A stretch of 44,796 bases of DNA from Planctomycetota bacterium (GTDB lineage Bacteria; Planctomycetota; E44-bin39), in assembly GCA_004376375.1 (NCBI GenBank), contig SOJX01000137.1:1-44796 (forward strand), in the 5' to 3' direction. This document shows positions 8,922 to 17,800 of this stretch, one piece after another (position 1 is the stretch's first letter; each line of letters starts with the position of its first letter). Under the pieces are notes generated by a model. The model was not told where the DNA came from, made no database searches, and was given only the letters and a program-made list of their open reading frames with translations. A program made the position numbers and the translations under genes.

Positions 8922-9461
8922 ATGCAATCCCGACGGAAAACTTTTTTCCTGCTTATTGCGGCCTTTTGCGCGGGTTGTTCAAGCCCGGTGTTCCTGACCG
9001 ATGACGAACACGTGCGGCTGACAAGGGTTACGCTGTCCTCGGCGCCCGCCTATGAAAAAACGCTGCAACTGTTCGTAATTCCGGATTCGGCCGCCAACGG
9101 AACATCAGAATTCACCGACCCGCGGGGAACTCATTTTGCCGTAAACCTCGCGGACTGGAGCGAGATACTCGCCGGGCGGCTAAGCGAGGAGTTGGAATAC
9201 CGCGGCGCGCTGATTACGGAAGCTGCCCCGAACCGGGTGCAATTCCGCATAACCGGGGTAAAGTCGGTCTTTTCCGGCCTGCGCGTCGAGGTAAGCGCAA
9301 TCGCGAGCCTCAGCCTTGCGGGAAAGACCTGGACCAGGGAATACGTCGGCAGCGATAAAGTCGCATATTCCGCCGTGCTGGCTTTCCAGGGCGCGGTTGA
9401 AAACCTGCTGAAAAAGATTCTGAAAGACCGGGATTTTCTGCGTGTAATTGAAAAGGACTGA
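8922..9461 (+). CDS. Small outer-membrane-type lipoprotein of unknown function
   Basis: This 179-aa protein starts with a basic n-region, a hydrophobic stretch and FCAGC, a good lipobox with Cys19. The signal peptide begins at the first Met, so the start is secure. The mature part alternates beta strands and helices, with LxVxV-like patterns and a C-terminal amphipathic helix (FQGAVENLLKKIL). The size and fold pattern recall LptE/YajG-like lipoproteins, but I see no diagnostic motif and the match is weak. It stands alone between two repeat-rich gaps, transcribed towards the convergent gene 9639-10961. Confidence 0.8.
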   Translation: MQSRRKTFFLLIAAFCAGCSSPVFLTDDEHVRLTRVTLSSAPAYEKTLQLFVIPDSAANGTSEFTDPRGTHFAVNLADWSEILAGRLSEELEYRGALITEAAPNRVQFRITGVKSVFSGLRVEVSAIASLSLAGKTWTREYVGSDKVAYSAVLAFQGAVENLLKKILKDRDFLRVIEKD

Positions 9462-9463
9462 AG

Positions 9464-9640
9464 AAAGTATGAAGTATGAAGGCTGAAGTATGAATTAAGA
9501 ATATTTATTTTATAATCCGTCCTTCATCCTTCACCCTTAAAGAACGCGCCGGGCAAACCGGTCTGGTTACGCCCGGCGGCTAATTATTATATTATTAATA
9601 TATTCTTCTTTTCATACTTCATCCTTCATACTTTCTTCTT
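9464..9640. repeat. Hairpin element with GTATGAA-array arms between convergent genes
   Basis: The left arm (9464-~9515) carries GAAGTAT heptamers and then an AT-rich stretch. The right arm (~9585-9640) is its approximate reverse complement. Between them lie a second inward-facing TTCATCC stretch and the GC hairpin at 9544. The whole element of about 175 bp fills the gap between two convergent genes and could act as a two-way terminator. Confidence 0.7.
9544..9583 (+). repeat. Small GC hairpin with GCTAAT tag and inner stem (copy 4)
   Basis: CGCCGGGC pairs with GCCCGGCG across a 16-base loop that itself contains AACC...GGTT. The tag GCTAATT follows. It sits at the centre of the larger hairpin 9464-9640. 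Confidence 0.7.
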
Positions 9641-10961
9641 ACTTGTATTTGTGAATTGTAACCTCCAGTTTGCGGATGCGGAGCGTACCGTCGCCCTCAA
9701 ACCTGAAGGCCACGGTCCCGGAATGCGAATGCTCTTCGGGCAGCGTGGCGGAATCTTTTTCGGCGCCATCCACGCTCATCGACCATTGATCTCCGGATAC
9801 TTTCAACTCAAACGACACATACTGCCCGTGTGGAAGGATCTCTTCGTCAATCGTCTTCCACGCGCCCTCGAAGCCGCGCTCGCCCTGCCGCCTGGTCTCG
9901 ATGCCGCGGACCATGAACTGCGGGTTCCCCGAGCCGACATTTATTTCCATCGTAACCGTATAATCGAGCCACTCTTCACTTCGGGGCAGCTCGGACCAGA
10001 CGGCGCCCGGTCCTTCTCCCAGGATTTCCCCGTTAGTTACGTACCAGCTCGCAATTCCCAGAAACGATCCGTCGAAACCCGAGAAAGCCGGTATGGCCTG
10101 TCCGGTCAGCTTCGGCAGGGCTTTGCCCGCATCGCGGAATCCCTTGGCGGCGTTGCTGAGAAAATAGTTTTCGAGGTTCGCCTTGCCGAACTCAGCATAT
10201 TCCTTCATCGCTCCGACGTAATCCTTCTCAAATACTTTTTTCCGCGCCCGCTTGTCGAAGGGCTCGAACAAGTCCCAGTCCGCCTTGATCTTGACAAGGT
10301 CCTCATGCATGCCGCGCGCGTCACGGGCCGCGCTCGTACCGGACCATTTGTTCATAAAGGCGTTCAGCTTGGCCAGCGCTTTGCCGTACTCGTTGCGGGC
10401 CTTGAGCTTCTCAATTTCATTCTGCAGCCTGTTCCATTCGCTGTTCGCCTGATCCGTCCGGCTGGGGCCGCGGTCGACCGGCTGCGTATCCCGTACAACT
10501 ACCTCCTCAAACTCTTCGTAGGCCTGTTCTTCATCGCCGCCGGACATTACTACGGCCACTACAATTATAATAAGCAGAACCAGCCCGCCGCCGCCGAGGC
10601 CCAGTATCAACGGCAGATTGCTTTTCTTCTCTTCGTCGAAGTATTCGTCCTCGTACTCATCTTCTTCTTCCCGCCTACTGCGCCTTACGCCGGTTTTAGG
10701 TCTTTTCCGGGCGCCGGTCCTCGTCCTTCTTGCCGTGCCGGGTCTTCCCCCGCGAGCCGGGGCGCCGGCCCGGCGCGCGGCTTTCGGCCCCGCGCCTGCG
10801 GACGCTCCGGCAGCAGTCGCGGCCCTCTCGGCCTGTTTCTGCCGGATTCTTTCCGCACAATCGCCGCAATAAATCTGGTCACGAATCTTTACGGGTCCAC
10901 CGTCTATAATATCTTCATCAGTTATATCAGCCCCACAGCCTGCACAAGCATGGACTCCCAT
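9639..10961 (-). CDS. Zinc-ribbon / transmembrane / jelly-roll domain protein
   Basis: I chose ATG 10961 (440 aa) because GGGGAGG lies 5 nt upstream and because the longer frame would run through the PilZ gene. The N-terminus holds CAGC and, later, CGDC, forming a four-cysteine zinc ribbon. A low-complexity Ala/Arg/Gly-rich linker and an acidic DEYEDEYFDEE stretch come next, then a clear transmembrane helix at ~100-122 (LPLILGLGGGGLVLLIIIVV). The exported part starts with a coiled coil of ~110 residues and ends in a beta-rich domain of ~150 residues (SWYVTNGEILGEG...GTLRIRKLEV) resembling DUF1080/LamG-like jelly rolls that bind carbohydrate. It is 14 nt downstream of the PilZ gene, so probably cotranscribed. 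Function unknown. Confidence 0.85.
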   Translation of the reverse strand: MGVHACAGCGADITDEDIIDGGPVKIRDQIYCGDCAERIRQKQAERAATAAGASAGAGPKAARRAGAPARGGRPGTARRTRTGARKRPKTGVRRSRREEEDEYEDEYFDEEKKSNLPLILGLGGGGLVLLIIIVVAVVMSGGDEEQAYEEFEEVVVRDTQPVDRGPSRTDQANSEWNRLQNEIEKLKARNEYGKALAKLNAFMNKWSGTSAARDARGMHEDLVKIKADWDLFEPFDKRARKKVFEKDYVGAMKEYAEFGKANLENYFLSNAAKGFRDAGKALPKLTGQAIPAFSGFDGSFLGIASWYVTNGEILGEGPGAVWSELPRSEEWLDYTVTMEINVGSGNPQFMVRGIETRRQGERGFEGAWKTIDEEILPHGQYVSFELKVSGDQWSMSVDGAEKDSATLPEEHSHSGTVAFRFEGDGTLRIRKLEVTIHKYK

Positions 10962-10975
10962 GACAACCTCCCCGT

Positions 10976-11410
10976 TCAGCGGGCACCGAGAAACCTGGTT
11001 ATCTTGTCTACGCTCGCCCTGGATATCTTGGTAAACGCAAGGCCCATCTGCGGTTTCCCTTTGACGTTGGACAGGTAAACCAGGCTCGCGGACGCCTTCA
11101 GGCCTTTCAGCGCGCCTGATTCCAGGCTGAGCTTGACGGTAAAGTTTTCGAGCGGTATACACTTTTTCCCGAGTTTTATTTTCGAGAGGAGCACGCCTTC
11201 CGGGGTAAGGTTCGAGCACACGGCGGTTCCTTCATCGAAATCCTTGCCCTTTGAATCAACGATTTTAAGGGCAGTTTTGAAACTGGTTCTTCGGCGCTCA
11301 TACTTGCGTCTGTAGAAATTCGTATCCGCGATGAAGGCCTGTATGACTTCGATGTCCTGCAACGCCTTCTCGATGCTTGACGCGGGCGACTTCGCCGATT
11401 TCGCGGCCAT
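10976..11410 (-). CDS. PilZ-domain protein (c-di-GMP receptor)
   Basis: This 144-aa protein is nearly all one PilZ domain. The first c-di-GMP motif is RKYER (R35-x3-R39) followed by further arginines. The second, normally (D/N)xSxxG, reads NLTPEG (67-72), with Thr replacing Ser. MGLAF near the C-terminus and the closing FLGAR fit the end of the PilZ barrel. PilZ domains bind cyclic di-GMP and change shape to act on a partner protein. A strong AAAGGAGG ribosome-binding site precedes ATG 11410. The upstream gene (11532-14672) encodes an HD-GYP protein, the enzyme type that degrades the same messenger. Confidence 0.85.
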   Translation of the reverse strand: MAAKSAKSPASSIEKALQDIEVIQAFIADTNFYRRKYERRRTSFKTALKIVDSKGKDFDEGTAVCSNLTPEGVLLSKIKLGKKCIPLENFTVKLSLESGALKGLKASASLVYLSNVKGKPQMGLAFTKISRASVDKITRFLGAR

Positions 11411-11428
11411 TTACTGCCTCCTTTTCAA

Positions 11429-11527
11429 TAGTCGTTAGTCGTTAGTGAAGAAAAACCACCAACCACTAACCACCAACCACCAACCACTAACCACCAACCA
11501 CTAACCACTAACCACTAACCACTAATT
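11429..11527. repeat. CACTAAC/GTTAGTC heptamer hairpin array
   Basis: A short left arm of GTTAGTC words (11429-11447) faces a long right arm of CACTAAC and CACCAAC words (11455-11527). Period 7 dominates. The array fills the gap between the HD-GYP stop and the PilZ start. The same word is used at 26757-26844. Confidence 0.8.
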
Positions 11528-11531
11528 ATGG

Positions 11532-14500
11532 TTATCTCTGTTCGCACCACACCGGGTTCGCAATGGCGAGGTCGGTGGTGGCAAGGTTTACATGCGTAGG
11601 ATCTTCAAGCACGGTGCCCCGTGCATCCTGGAGAATCTCAATCATCGGGTATCTCGGGTCATCGCTATTGGTGGCGACAATCCTTGCGATCTCGCCGGTC
11701 TTAAGCTTGGCGAAACTGCCGAGCGGGTAAAGCCCGACCGAACTCAGCAGGCCGCGCAGCAGGACGTTGTCGAATTCCTGGCTTTCAGTTATAAGGATCA
11801 ACTCTTTCATGGCCATCGCAGGCAACAGCGGCTCCACCCCGGGCATCGGATGGACAAGGTTGACAAACCGGTCGACAATCGCAATTATTTTCGCGAAGTC
11901 GTGGATTGCGCTGCCCGAAAGCCCGGTCGGGAAGCCCGAGCCGTTCAGTAATTCGTGATGCTCCCCGATGCCGCGAAGCACATCTTCCGAAAAATCGCCG
12001 AGTTTCCCGGCTTCCTCAACCCCGCGTTTCGGGTGCTGGAGGTAAGACCTCCTGTCCTCCGGCGAACGGAAACGCCCGTAAAGATCACCGGGCCCTATAA
12101 CGCCGCTGCCGATATCATGAAGCAGTGCGGCAACACCGACTTCAAGAACCTTGTTGCCCGGAAACCCCTGCGTCTGCGCCAGCATCATCGCCAGTATCGA
12201 TACCCTGTAAGCGTGCAGCGCGGGCCGTCCGAACGCGCGGTCGCCCAACGCTTCGAGCGGTTTGGACTCCATAGTCTCACGAATGGCGGAAACCATGCTG
12301 CTCAGCGTATCGGTTCCGAGTTCGGGGAAGGCCTGCCCGGGCTCAAAGAAAAGCGCCAGGTGCTCGAAGAAAACCTCATCGACAGGCAGGTTGGTAAGCT
12401 TGGCAACCAGCGTCCTGCCGAAGTCGATACTCTCTACCATATCCTCCGGCCTGTCGTCGAACTTGGAGACAATTGCCTCGAGGTTTGCCAGCTTCGCAGC
12501 CGTCTTTTCGCGTTCGCTCCTGGACCTGCTGCTCTGCTCCGTAAGTACTTCTTCAAGCTGCGCGACGAGGCCTGCCTTTTCCTTTTCAAGCCTTGCCTTG
12601 TCCTCGAGAAGACCTTTTTCGCGGTCAGTTCCATCCCCCTGGAACTGACCGAGCTGCCCGTCAAGCTCCGAGATTCGCCCCTCGAGCTCGGTTTTCTCCG
12701 CCTGCCATTCGGCGCGGGCTGCTTCAAGGCTCGCCTCATATTCCTTTGCCAGCGCCATGGCTTTTTCGGCCGCCTGCACGCCAATCCGGGCTGATTCATC
12801 TTTCTCGACCGCGCTGTCAAGCTGCGCGTTCAACTCGGCGATCCTGATTTCGCGCTCCTTCAGTTCGCCGCTCAAATTCTCGCGGCTTTCGGTCAGTGCC
12901 TCCACCTGTTCGTCCAAAGCAGCAATACGCTTATCATCTTCGCGTTTCCTTGCGCTGGTATCCGTTTCATCCCGTATCGCGCTCCGGGCATCGCGGAGTT
13001 CCGTTTTCAGCGACTTAATGTTCTTTCTTGCCTCATCATACTCTCTCACCTGAGCTTCGACTTCGGCCTCGGCACGGACGCGCTCCACCTTCTCACTGTC
13101 GAGCGCGGCCCTGGTCTCCTTCAACTCGAGTTCTTCTTTCGCCAGGCTGTTCTGAAGCCCGCTCCTCTCCTCGTAAAGCATTTCAACCTCCACCTTGAGG
13201 TTCTTTACGACCGCGTGGGTCACGTCGAGCTCCTTGCGGATATTCTTCCAGTCCGCCTCTTCCTTCTCGAAGCTCTCTTTCGCATCTTCGAAATCGGACG
13301 TGACGAAATTTAATTTTCTCCTCGTCTGCTCCAGTTCCTTGAGGAGCTGTTCTTTCTCGTTTGAAAGACTCTCCGCTTCTACCGTCTTGCGGGCAACCGC
13401 GCTCTCGACTTCGCCCATCCGCTCATGCAGGAGCCGTTCCATTTCATTTGCATCGCGTCGTACTTCGCTTGCCTCGCGCGTGCGCTCCTCCAGCTCGGAG
13501 CTCATTGTTTTCATCTGCGAGCTGCGGTCCTCCAGGACGCGCTCAAGGCTTATTACCTGCGCGCTGAGAGTATCACGCTCCTCCTCGATCTCCGCCGCGC
13601 GCAGCTCCCCGGTCGTAACCTTCTGGTGCAGGAGTTCAATTTCATCCCTTGTCGAGCTCTCAATCTCTTTTCGCGCGCTCGCTTCCTCGGAAACCTGTTT
13701 CTCCAGTTCCGCGGTCTGGCGCTGGTAGACTTCGCGCTCCACCTCGACCTCGGCAAGCTTGACCTGCAGCTTCTCCGCCTGTGCGGTCAGGTCGGACACC
13801 CGCGCCTCATACTCGCGGATGCTTTCTTTTCCCAAATCGATTTCTTTTTTAAGATGGGCGATCTCTCCGTGCAGGTCGCGGAGCGACCCCTCCTGCGCGG
13901 AGCGTTCTTCCTCGAGCTTCTTGAGCTCCCCCTTTATGGAGTCGCATTCGCGCTCGAGAGCCTCCTTGCGCAGGCGGATCTTCTCATGGACCTGCTTTTC
14001 CTGCTGCAGGGAGTGAAGTTCCTGCTCGAGCGCGGCCTTCTGCCCCTCCAGTTGAGAGGTATGCTCCCGCACGCGGCGCAAATCGGACTTGACCTGCTCG
14101 ACTTCCTCGGTCAGGCGTTCGCGGCTCTGGTTGGTCCGCTCGAGCCCGCTCTCGGTATTTACGAGGTCGCGTTTGACCTTTATGGCTTCCTTGCGTGTTT
14201 CCTCGTAGTCCTTGCGAAGCGAAGTGAGCTGGTCGACAACGTCCTGTTTTTCGGCGATAAGCATGTCTCTTGCATGCTCGGTGCTCTTAAAGCGGTCTTC
14301 CAACGAGACTTCGCGGCGCTGGAGTTTATCGGCCTCGCGGGTGCGGTTCTCAAGCTGCTTCTTGAAGTCACGCACGTCGGCCTTGAGCCCGTCGACGCTT
14401 CGAAGCAGCTTGGCCTTCTGCTTCTCGAGCTTGTCGGCCTCCGCACTCGTCTGACGCAACTCGGCCTGGGCCGCAACGAGCTTTTCCTTGTCGCGCTTGG

Positions 14501-14672
14501 CCGATTCGAGCCGCGCCTCCAGGAGCTGGACCTGCCGCCTGAGCTCCCGGTTGGCCTCCTCCCTCTTGCGGGCGTCCTGCTGGATGCCAAAGGTATCAGA
14601 GAGCGCGGACTTAATATCCTCAATCTGGCCGAGGATTTCGCGCTTCTCGCGTTTTGCATCGTCAAGTGCCAC
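11532..14672 (-). CDS. Long coiled-coil protein with C-terminal HD-GYP-type phosphodiesterase domain
   Basis: I chose GTG 14672 (1046 aa) because GGAAGGGAG precedes it; the longer frame would translate the neighbouring repeat array. Residues ~5-740 are continuous heptad-rich coiled coil. Residues ~770-1000 form an HD-GYP domain with metal ligands in place: H852-D853, H880, H905-H906 and D934. Departures from the usual motif are HDIGS for HDIGK, NGSGFP for DGSGYP, and a short insertion. HD-GYP enzymes hydrolyse cyclic di-GMP; whether this variant is active or only binds is open. No sensor or membrane segment is seen, so the coiled coil probably links it to the neighbouring filament-like proteins. 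Confidence 0.85.
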   Translation of the reverse strand: MALDDAKREKREILGQIEDIKSALSDTFGIQQDARKREEANRELRRQVQLLEARLESAKRDKEKLVAAQAELRQTSAEADKLEKQKAKLLRSVDGLKADVRDFKKQLENRTREADKLQRREVSLEDRFKSTEHARDMLIAEKQDVVDQLTSLRKDYEETRKEAIKVKRDLVNTESGLERTNQSRERLTEEVEQVKSDLRRVREHTSQLEGQKAALEQELHSLQQEKQVHEKIRLRKEALERECDSIKGELKKLEEERSAQEGSLRDLHGEIAHLKKEIDLGKESIREYEARVSDLTAQAEKLQVKLAEVEVEREVYQRQTAELEKQVSEEASARKEIESSTRDEIELLHQKVTTGELRAAEIEEERDTLSAQVISLERVLEDRSSQMKTMSSELEERTREASEVRRDANEMERLLHERMGEVESAVARKTVEAESLSNEKEQLLKELEQTRRKLNFVTSDFEDAKESFEKEEADWKNIRKELDVTHAVVKNLKVEVEMLYEERSGLQNSLAKEELELKETRAALDSEKVERVRAEAEVEAQVREYDEARKNIKSLKTELRDARSAIRDETDTSARKREDDKRIAALDEQVEALTESRENLSGELKEREIRIAELNAQLDSAVEKDESARIGVQAAEKAMALAKEYEASLEAARAEWQAEKTELEGRISELDGQLGQFQGDGTDREKGLLEDKARLEKEKAGLVAQLEEVLTEQSSRSRSEREKTAAKLANLEAIVSKFDDRPEDMVESIDFGRTLVAKLTNLPVDEVFFEHLALFFEPGQAFPELGTDTLSSMVSAIRETMESKPLEALGDRAFGRPALHAYRVSILAMMLAQTQGFPGNKVLEVGVAALLHDIGSGVIGPGDLYGRFRSPEDRRSYLQHPKRGVEEAGKLGDFSEDVLRGIGEHHELLNGSGFPTGLSGSAIHDFAKIIAIVDRFVNLVHPMPGVEPLLPAMAMKELILITESQEFDNVLLRGLLSSVGLYPLGSFAKLKTGEIARIVATNSDDPRYPMIEILQDARGTVLEDPTHVNLATTDLAIANPVWCEQR

Positions 14673-14691
14673 CGCAATCACTCCCTTCCAT

Positions 14692-14770
14692 GCGATTTGC
14701 GATTTGCGATTTGCGATTTTCGATTTACGATTTTCTTTCAATCGTAAATCGACAATCGGAAATCGGAAAA
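14692..14770. repeat. GATTTGC heptamer hairpin array
   Basis: The left arm repeats GCGATTT (14692-14732) and the right arm (14740-14770) carries AATCGTAA/AATCGGAA words that are its reverse complement. It lies just upstream of the HD-GYP gene start. Confidence 0.8.
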
Positions 14771-14772
14771 CA

Positions 14773-14798
14773 CGGCGAGCAAGCTCGCCCGCTAAATA
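14773..14798 (+). repeat. Small GC hairpin with GCTAAAT tag (copy 5)
   Basis: CGGCGAGC-AA-GCTCGCCC followed by GCTAAATA. The 25 bases 14773-14797 are identical, in reverse complement, to 38278-38302, 23 kb away. Confidence 0.8.
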
Positions 14799-14829
14799 TC
14801 AAACCTGCACAAGCATATCATAGAGCCCA

Positions 14830-17800
14830 TCAACTTTCCAGCGTATCTTCAATTTCGCTGATTATGGTCCTGGCCTCTTCAATCTCAACGTGAAGATTTG
14901 AAACCTCGTCTTCAAGCTCTTTTACGCGCCCCCGGAGCCATTCTTTTTCCTCGTCAGTACCGGATGCCCCGGGCTCCGAAGACTCGGCGATACTGCTGCG
15001 CGCCCTGGCGAGCGTTAGCGAAAGCTCGTCGCGGTCAACCTCGATTCGTTCAAGCCTGGCCGTGAGCCTCCGCTTCTCGGCCTCAAGCGACATCCTGTCC
15101 GATTTCTCCCGTTCCAGCCGGTTCTGAGCCTCGTCGAGTTCGGCGCGCAGCATCCCGGCGTCCGCATCGTCGCCGCCGTACTTGACGGCCGCAAGCTCCG
15201 CGGTCAGTTTTGTATTCTTTTCCCTGGCAGTGGCGAGTTGTGTGCTCAACTCGTCGAGTTCGGCGCGTAACATCCTGGCGTCCGCATCGTCGCCGCCGTA
15301 CTTGGCCGCTGCAAGCCCTGCGGTCAGTTTTGTATTCTTTTCTCTGGCCGTGACCAGTTGCCTGTTCAGCTCGTCGAGTTCGGCACGCAGCATGCCGGCG
15401 TCAGTATCGTCACCCCCGTACTTGGCAGCCGCAAGCTGCGCGGTCAGTTTCGTATTCTCCTCCTTGAGTCGGTCCATGCGCGCCGTCAATGCCTCTCTCT
15501 CGGCATCAAAGCTGTCGCCTCCCGACCTGGCCTCCTCGAGCTGATTGCTAAGCGCCTTATACTCGGCGCGTATCTTCCTGGTGCCGGCATCTTCACGACT
15601 GAGTTTGGCGTTTGCGACTTCAAGTTCGGCGACAAATCTTGAACTCTCTCCTCTGGCCTCCTCGAGCTGCCTGCGAAGTTCCTTGTACTCCGCGCGTATC
15701 TTCCTTGCGCCCGCGTCGTCACGGCCGAACCTGGCGGCCGCAAGCTCCTCGGCAAGCTGCGAATTCTCTTCTCTGGCCTCCTCGAGCTGCTTGAGCAGCT
15801 CCTTGTACTCGGCCTGTATCTTCGTTGTGCCCGTATCACCACGGCTGAACCTGGCGGTCGCAAGCTCCGCGGCAAGTTTCGAATTCTCGTCCCTGGATTC
15901 CTCGAGCTGCTTGAGCAACTCCTTGTACTCGGCCTGTATCTTCGTCGCGCCCACATCACCACGGCTGAGTTTGACGGCCGCAAGCTCCGTGGCAAGCCTG
16001 GAATTCTCTTCCTCGAGGCGCCCCATGCGCTCCAACATCGCAGCTTTTTGCGCCTCGACTGCGCTGTAATCCGCTTCAATCCGTGCCGTTTTGGTCTTGA
16101 TCTTCCGATGTTCCGACTCCAGCGCCGTCTGATCCGACTTGGCCCTGGATAACCGGCCTGTAAGCTCCTCCAACTCGGACCGATCCGCCTTGAGCTGTTC
16201 AAGCTCGGCCGAGAGCCTTCGGCTCTCAACCTCCAGGGTCATCTTTTCACTTCTCTCGACCGCAAGCTGACTGCTGAACTCTTCAAGCTTGGCGCGTATC
16301 ACTTTACTGCCTGCATCGTCACCATCGTGCCGCGTGGAGGCAAGAGAAACGGCCAGCCGGGAGTTCTCCTCCTGCAGCCGCCGAATCTGTTCGCCAAGGC
16401 TGTTCCTCTCAGCCTCGAAGGAAGCGCGCTCAGCCTTTGCCGTCACGAGCTGACCGTGCAGGTCATCCAGCTCGGACCTTGAATAGCGGCCGCCGTGGTC
16501 GAATTCGCTGTGCCGTGCGCTTGCGATTGAAGTCGCCAGGCGGGCGTTTTCCTCCTCGAGACTTCGAACGCGCTCCATGAGGCGGGCTTTCTCGGCTTCG
16601 AAAATGGCATTATCGGGACCGGCCGTGGCGAGCCGGCGGCGGAGATCTTCCACTTCGGCCTTCAGGATACGGTTTTCCGCCGCACTGCCCGGGTCGCCAT
16701 ATCCGGCGGCGGCCTGAGAGCTGGCAAGCTGAGTAGCTCTTTCCTCAAAATGGCGAACCAGCTCTTTCAATCGTTGGTTCTCAGCCTCAAGCGCAGCGGA
16801 ATCAGGTTTGGATGCGACAAGGCGCCGTCGAAGCTCATCCACCTCTGCGCGTAATATTTTGTTATCCACAGCCATTTCAGGATCTACCGCGCCCATAGAG
16901 GCGGGAAGCTGTATGCTTCTTTCTTCGAGCTGCCTGACAAGTCCAAAGAGCCTGTTCTTCTCGGCTTCAAGCGAATCGCGCTCGGACTTGACCTGTGCCA
17001 GTTTGCCGCGGAGTGTATTAATACTTTCAAGCGCGGCTGCGCTCCCCGCACCGATATCGCCGTGGCGCGCCGCCGCCAGCGCAGCCGCCATATGCCGGTT
17101 TTCCTCTTCGAGCTGCGCGACACGGGCGGCAAAGGCCTGGTCGCCCGCTCCGGGAAGCGTCTGCGCCTGCGCAAGCCGCCTCTCGAGCAGGTCCCGCTCC
17201 TGGCGCAGGTTGCGGATAAAGAGTTCAACCGATCCCGCGTCGCCCGCACCGGCGCCGGCCAGCTCGACAACCGAATCGAGCTGTTCTTTAAGGCTGTTTC
17301 GCTCGCGGGTCAGAGATCCAATCTGGCTGATAAATTTTTCATTCTCTTTCGCCGCGGTGGATATCTCAGGCGCCATGTCCGCGATTTCCCGTCGCGCCAT
17401 TTCAAGCGCTTCCCGGTAGCGGGTGATCTCTTCTTCGGTTTCTCTCCGGCTTGCCGCCGCCGCCACCGCGGACTCAGCGGCAGCCTGCATCAGCTCGGAA
17501 TGGGTTTCCTCGAGATCATGGCGCAGCTGCTTGTTGGATGATTCAAGCTCTCTGATCCGTTTTCGGAGTCGGATTGCATCGGCCTTGTTTGCATCACTTC
17601 CGCGTGAAATACCCTTTAATTCCTCTTCGAGTATCCTGGCCTGCATGCCGAACTGTTCACGGTCCTCGGCGACCTCCTGAAGTTGATCGGTTTTCATTCT
17701 GAGGGCGGTCCCCAGTTCGTCCCGCTCGATTGAAACGGCGGCGAGCTCGGTATCTCTATCGGAGAGTTTTTTCTCCAGCGCCGCGTGCTCTTCCTGCAAC

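Noticed and set aside
6972..9640. Insertion sequence or prophage remnant
   Set aside because: No transposase, integrase or phage gene is seen; the region is made of short arrays and hairpins only.
9651..11078. 475-residue plus-strand open frame
   Set aside because: It runs antisense to both the zinc-ribbon and PilZ genes, which have clear domains and ribosome-binding sites.
11429..11527. Possible CRISPR array
   Set aside because: Repeats are 7 bp and contiguous, without unique spacers; no cas genes are present in the window.
13425..14747. 440-residue plus-strand open frame
   Set aside because: It lies opposite the coiled-coil HD-GYP gene; its Leu-rich composition is the mirror of Glu/Lys codons on the minus strand, and it has no start signal.
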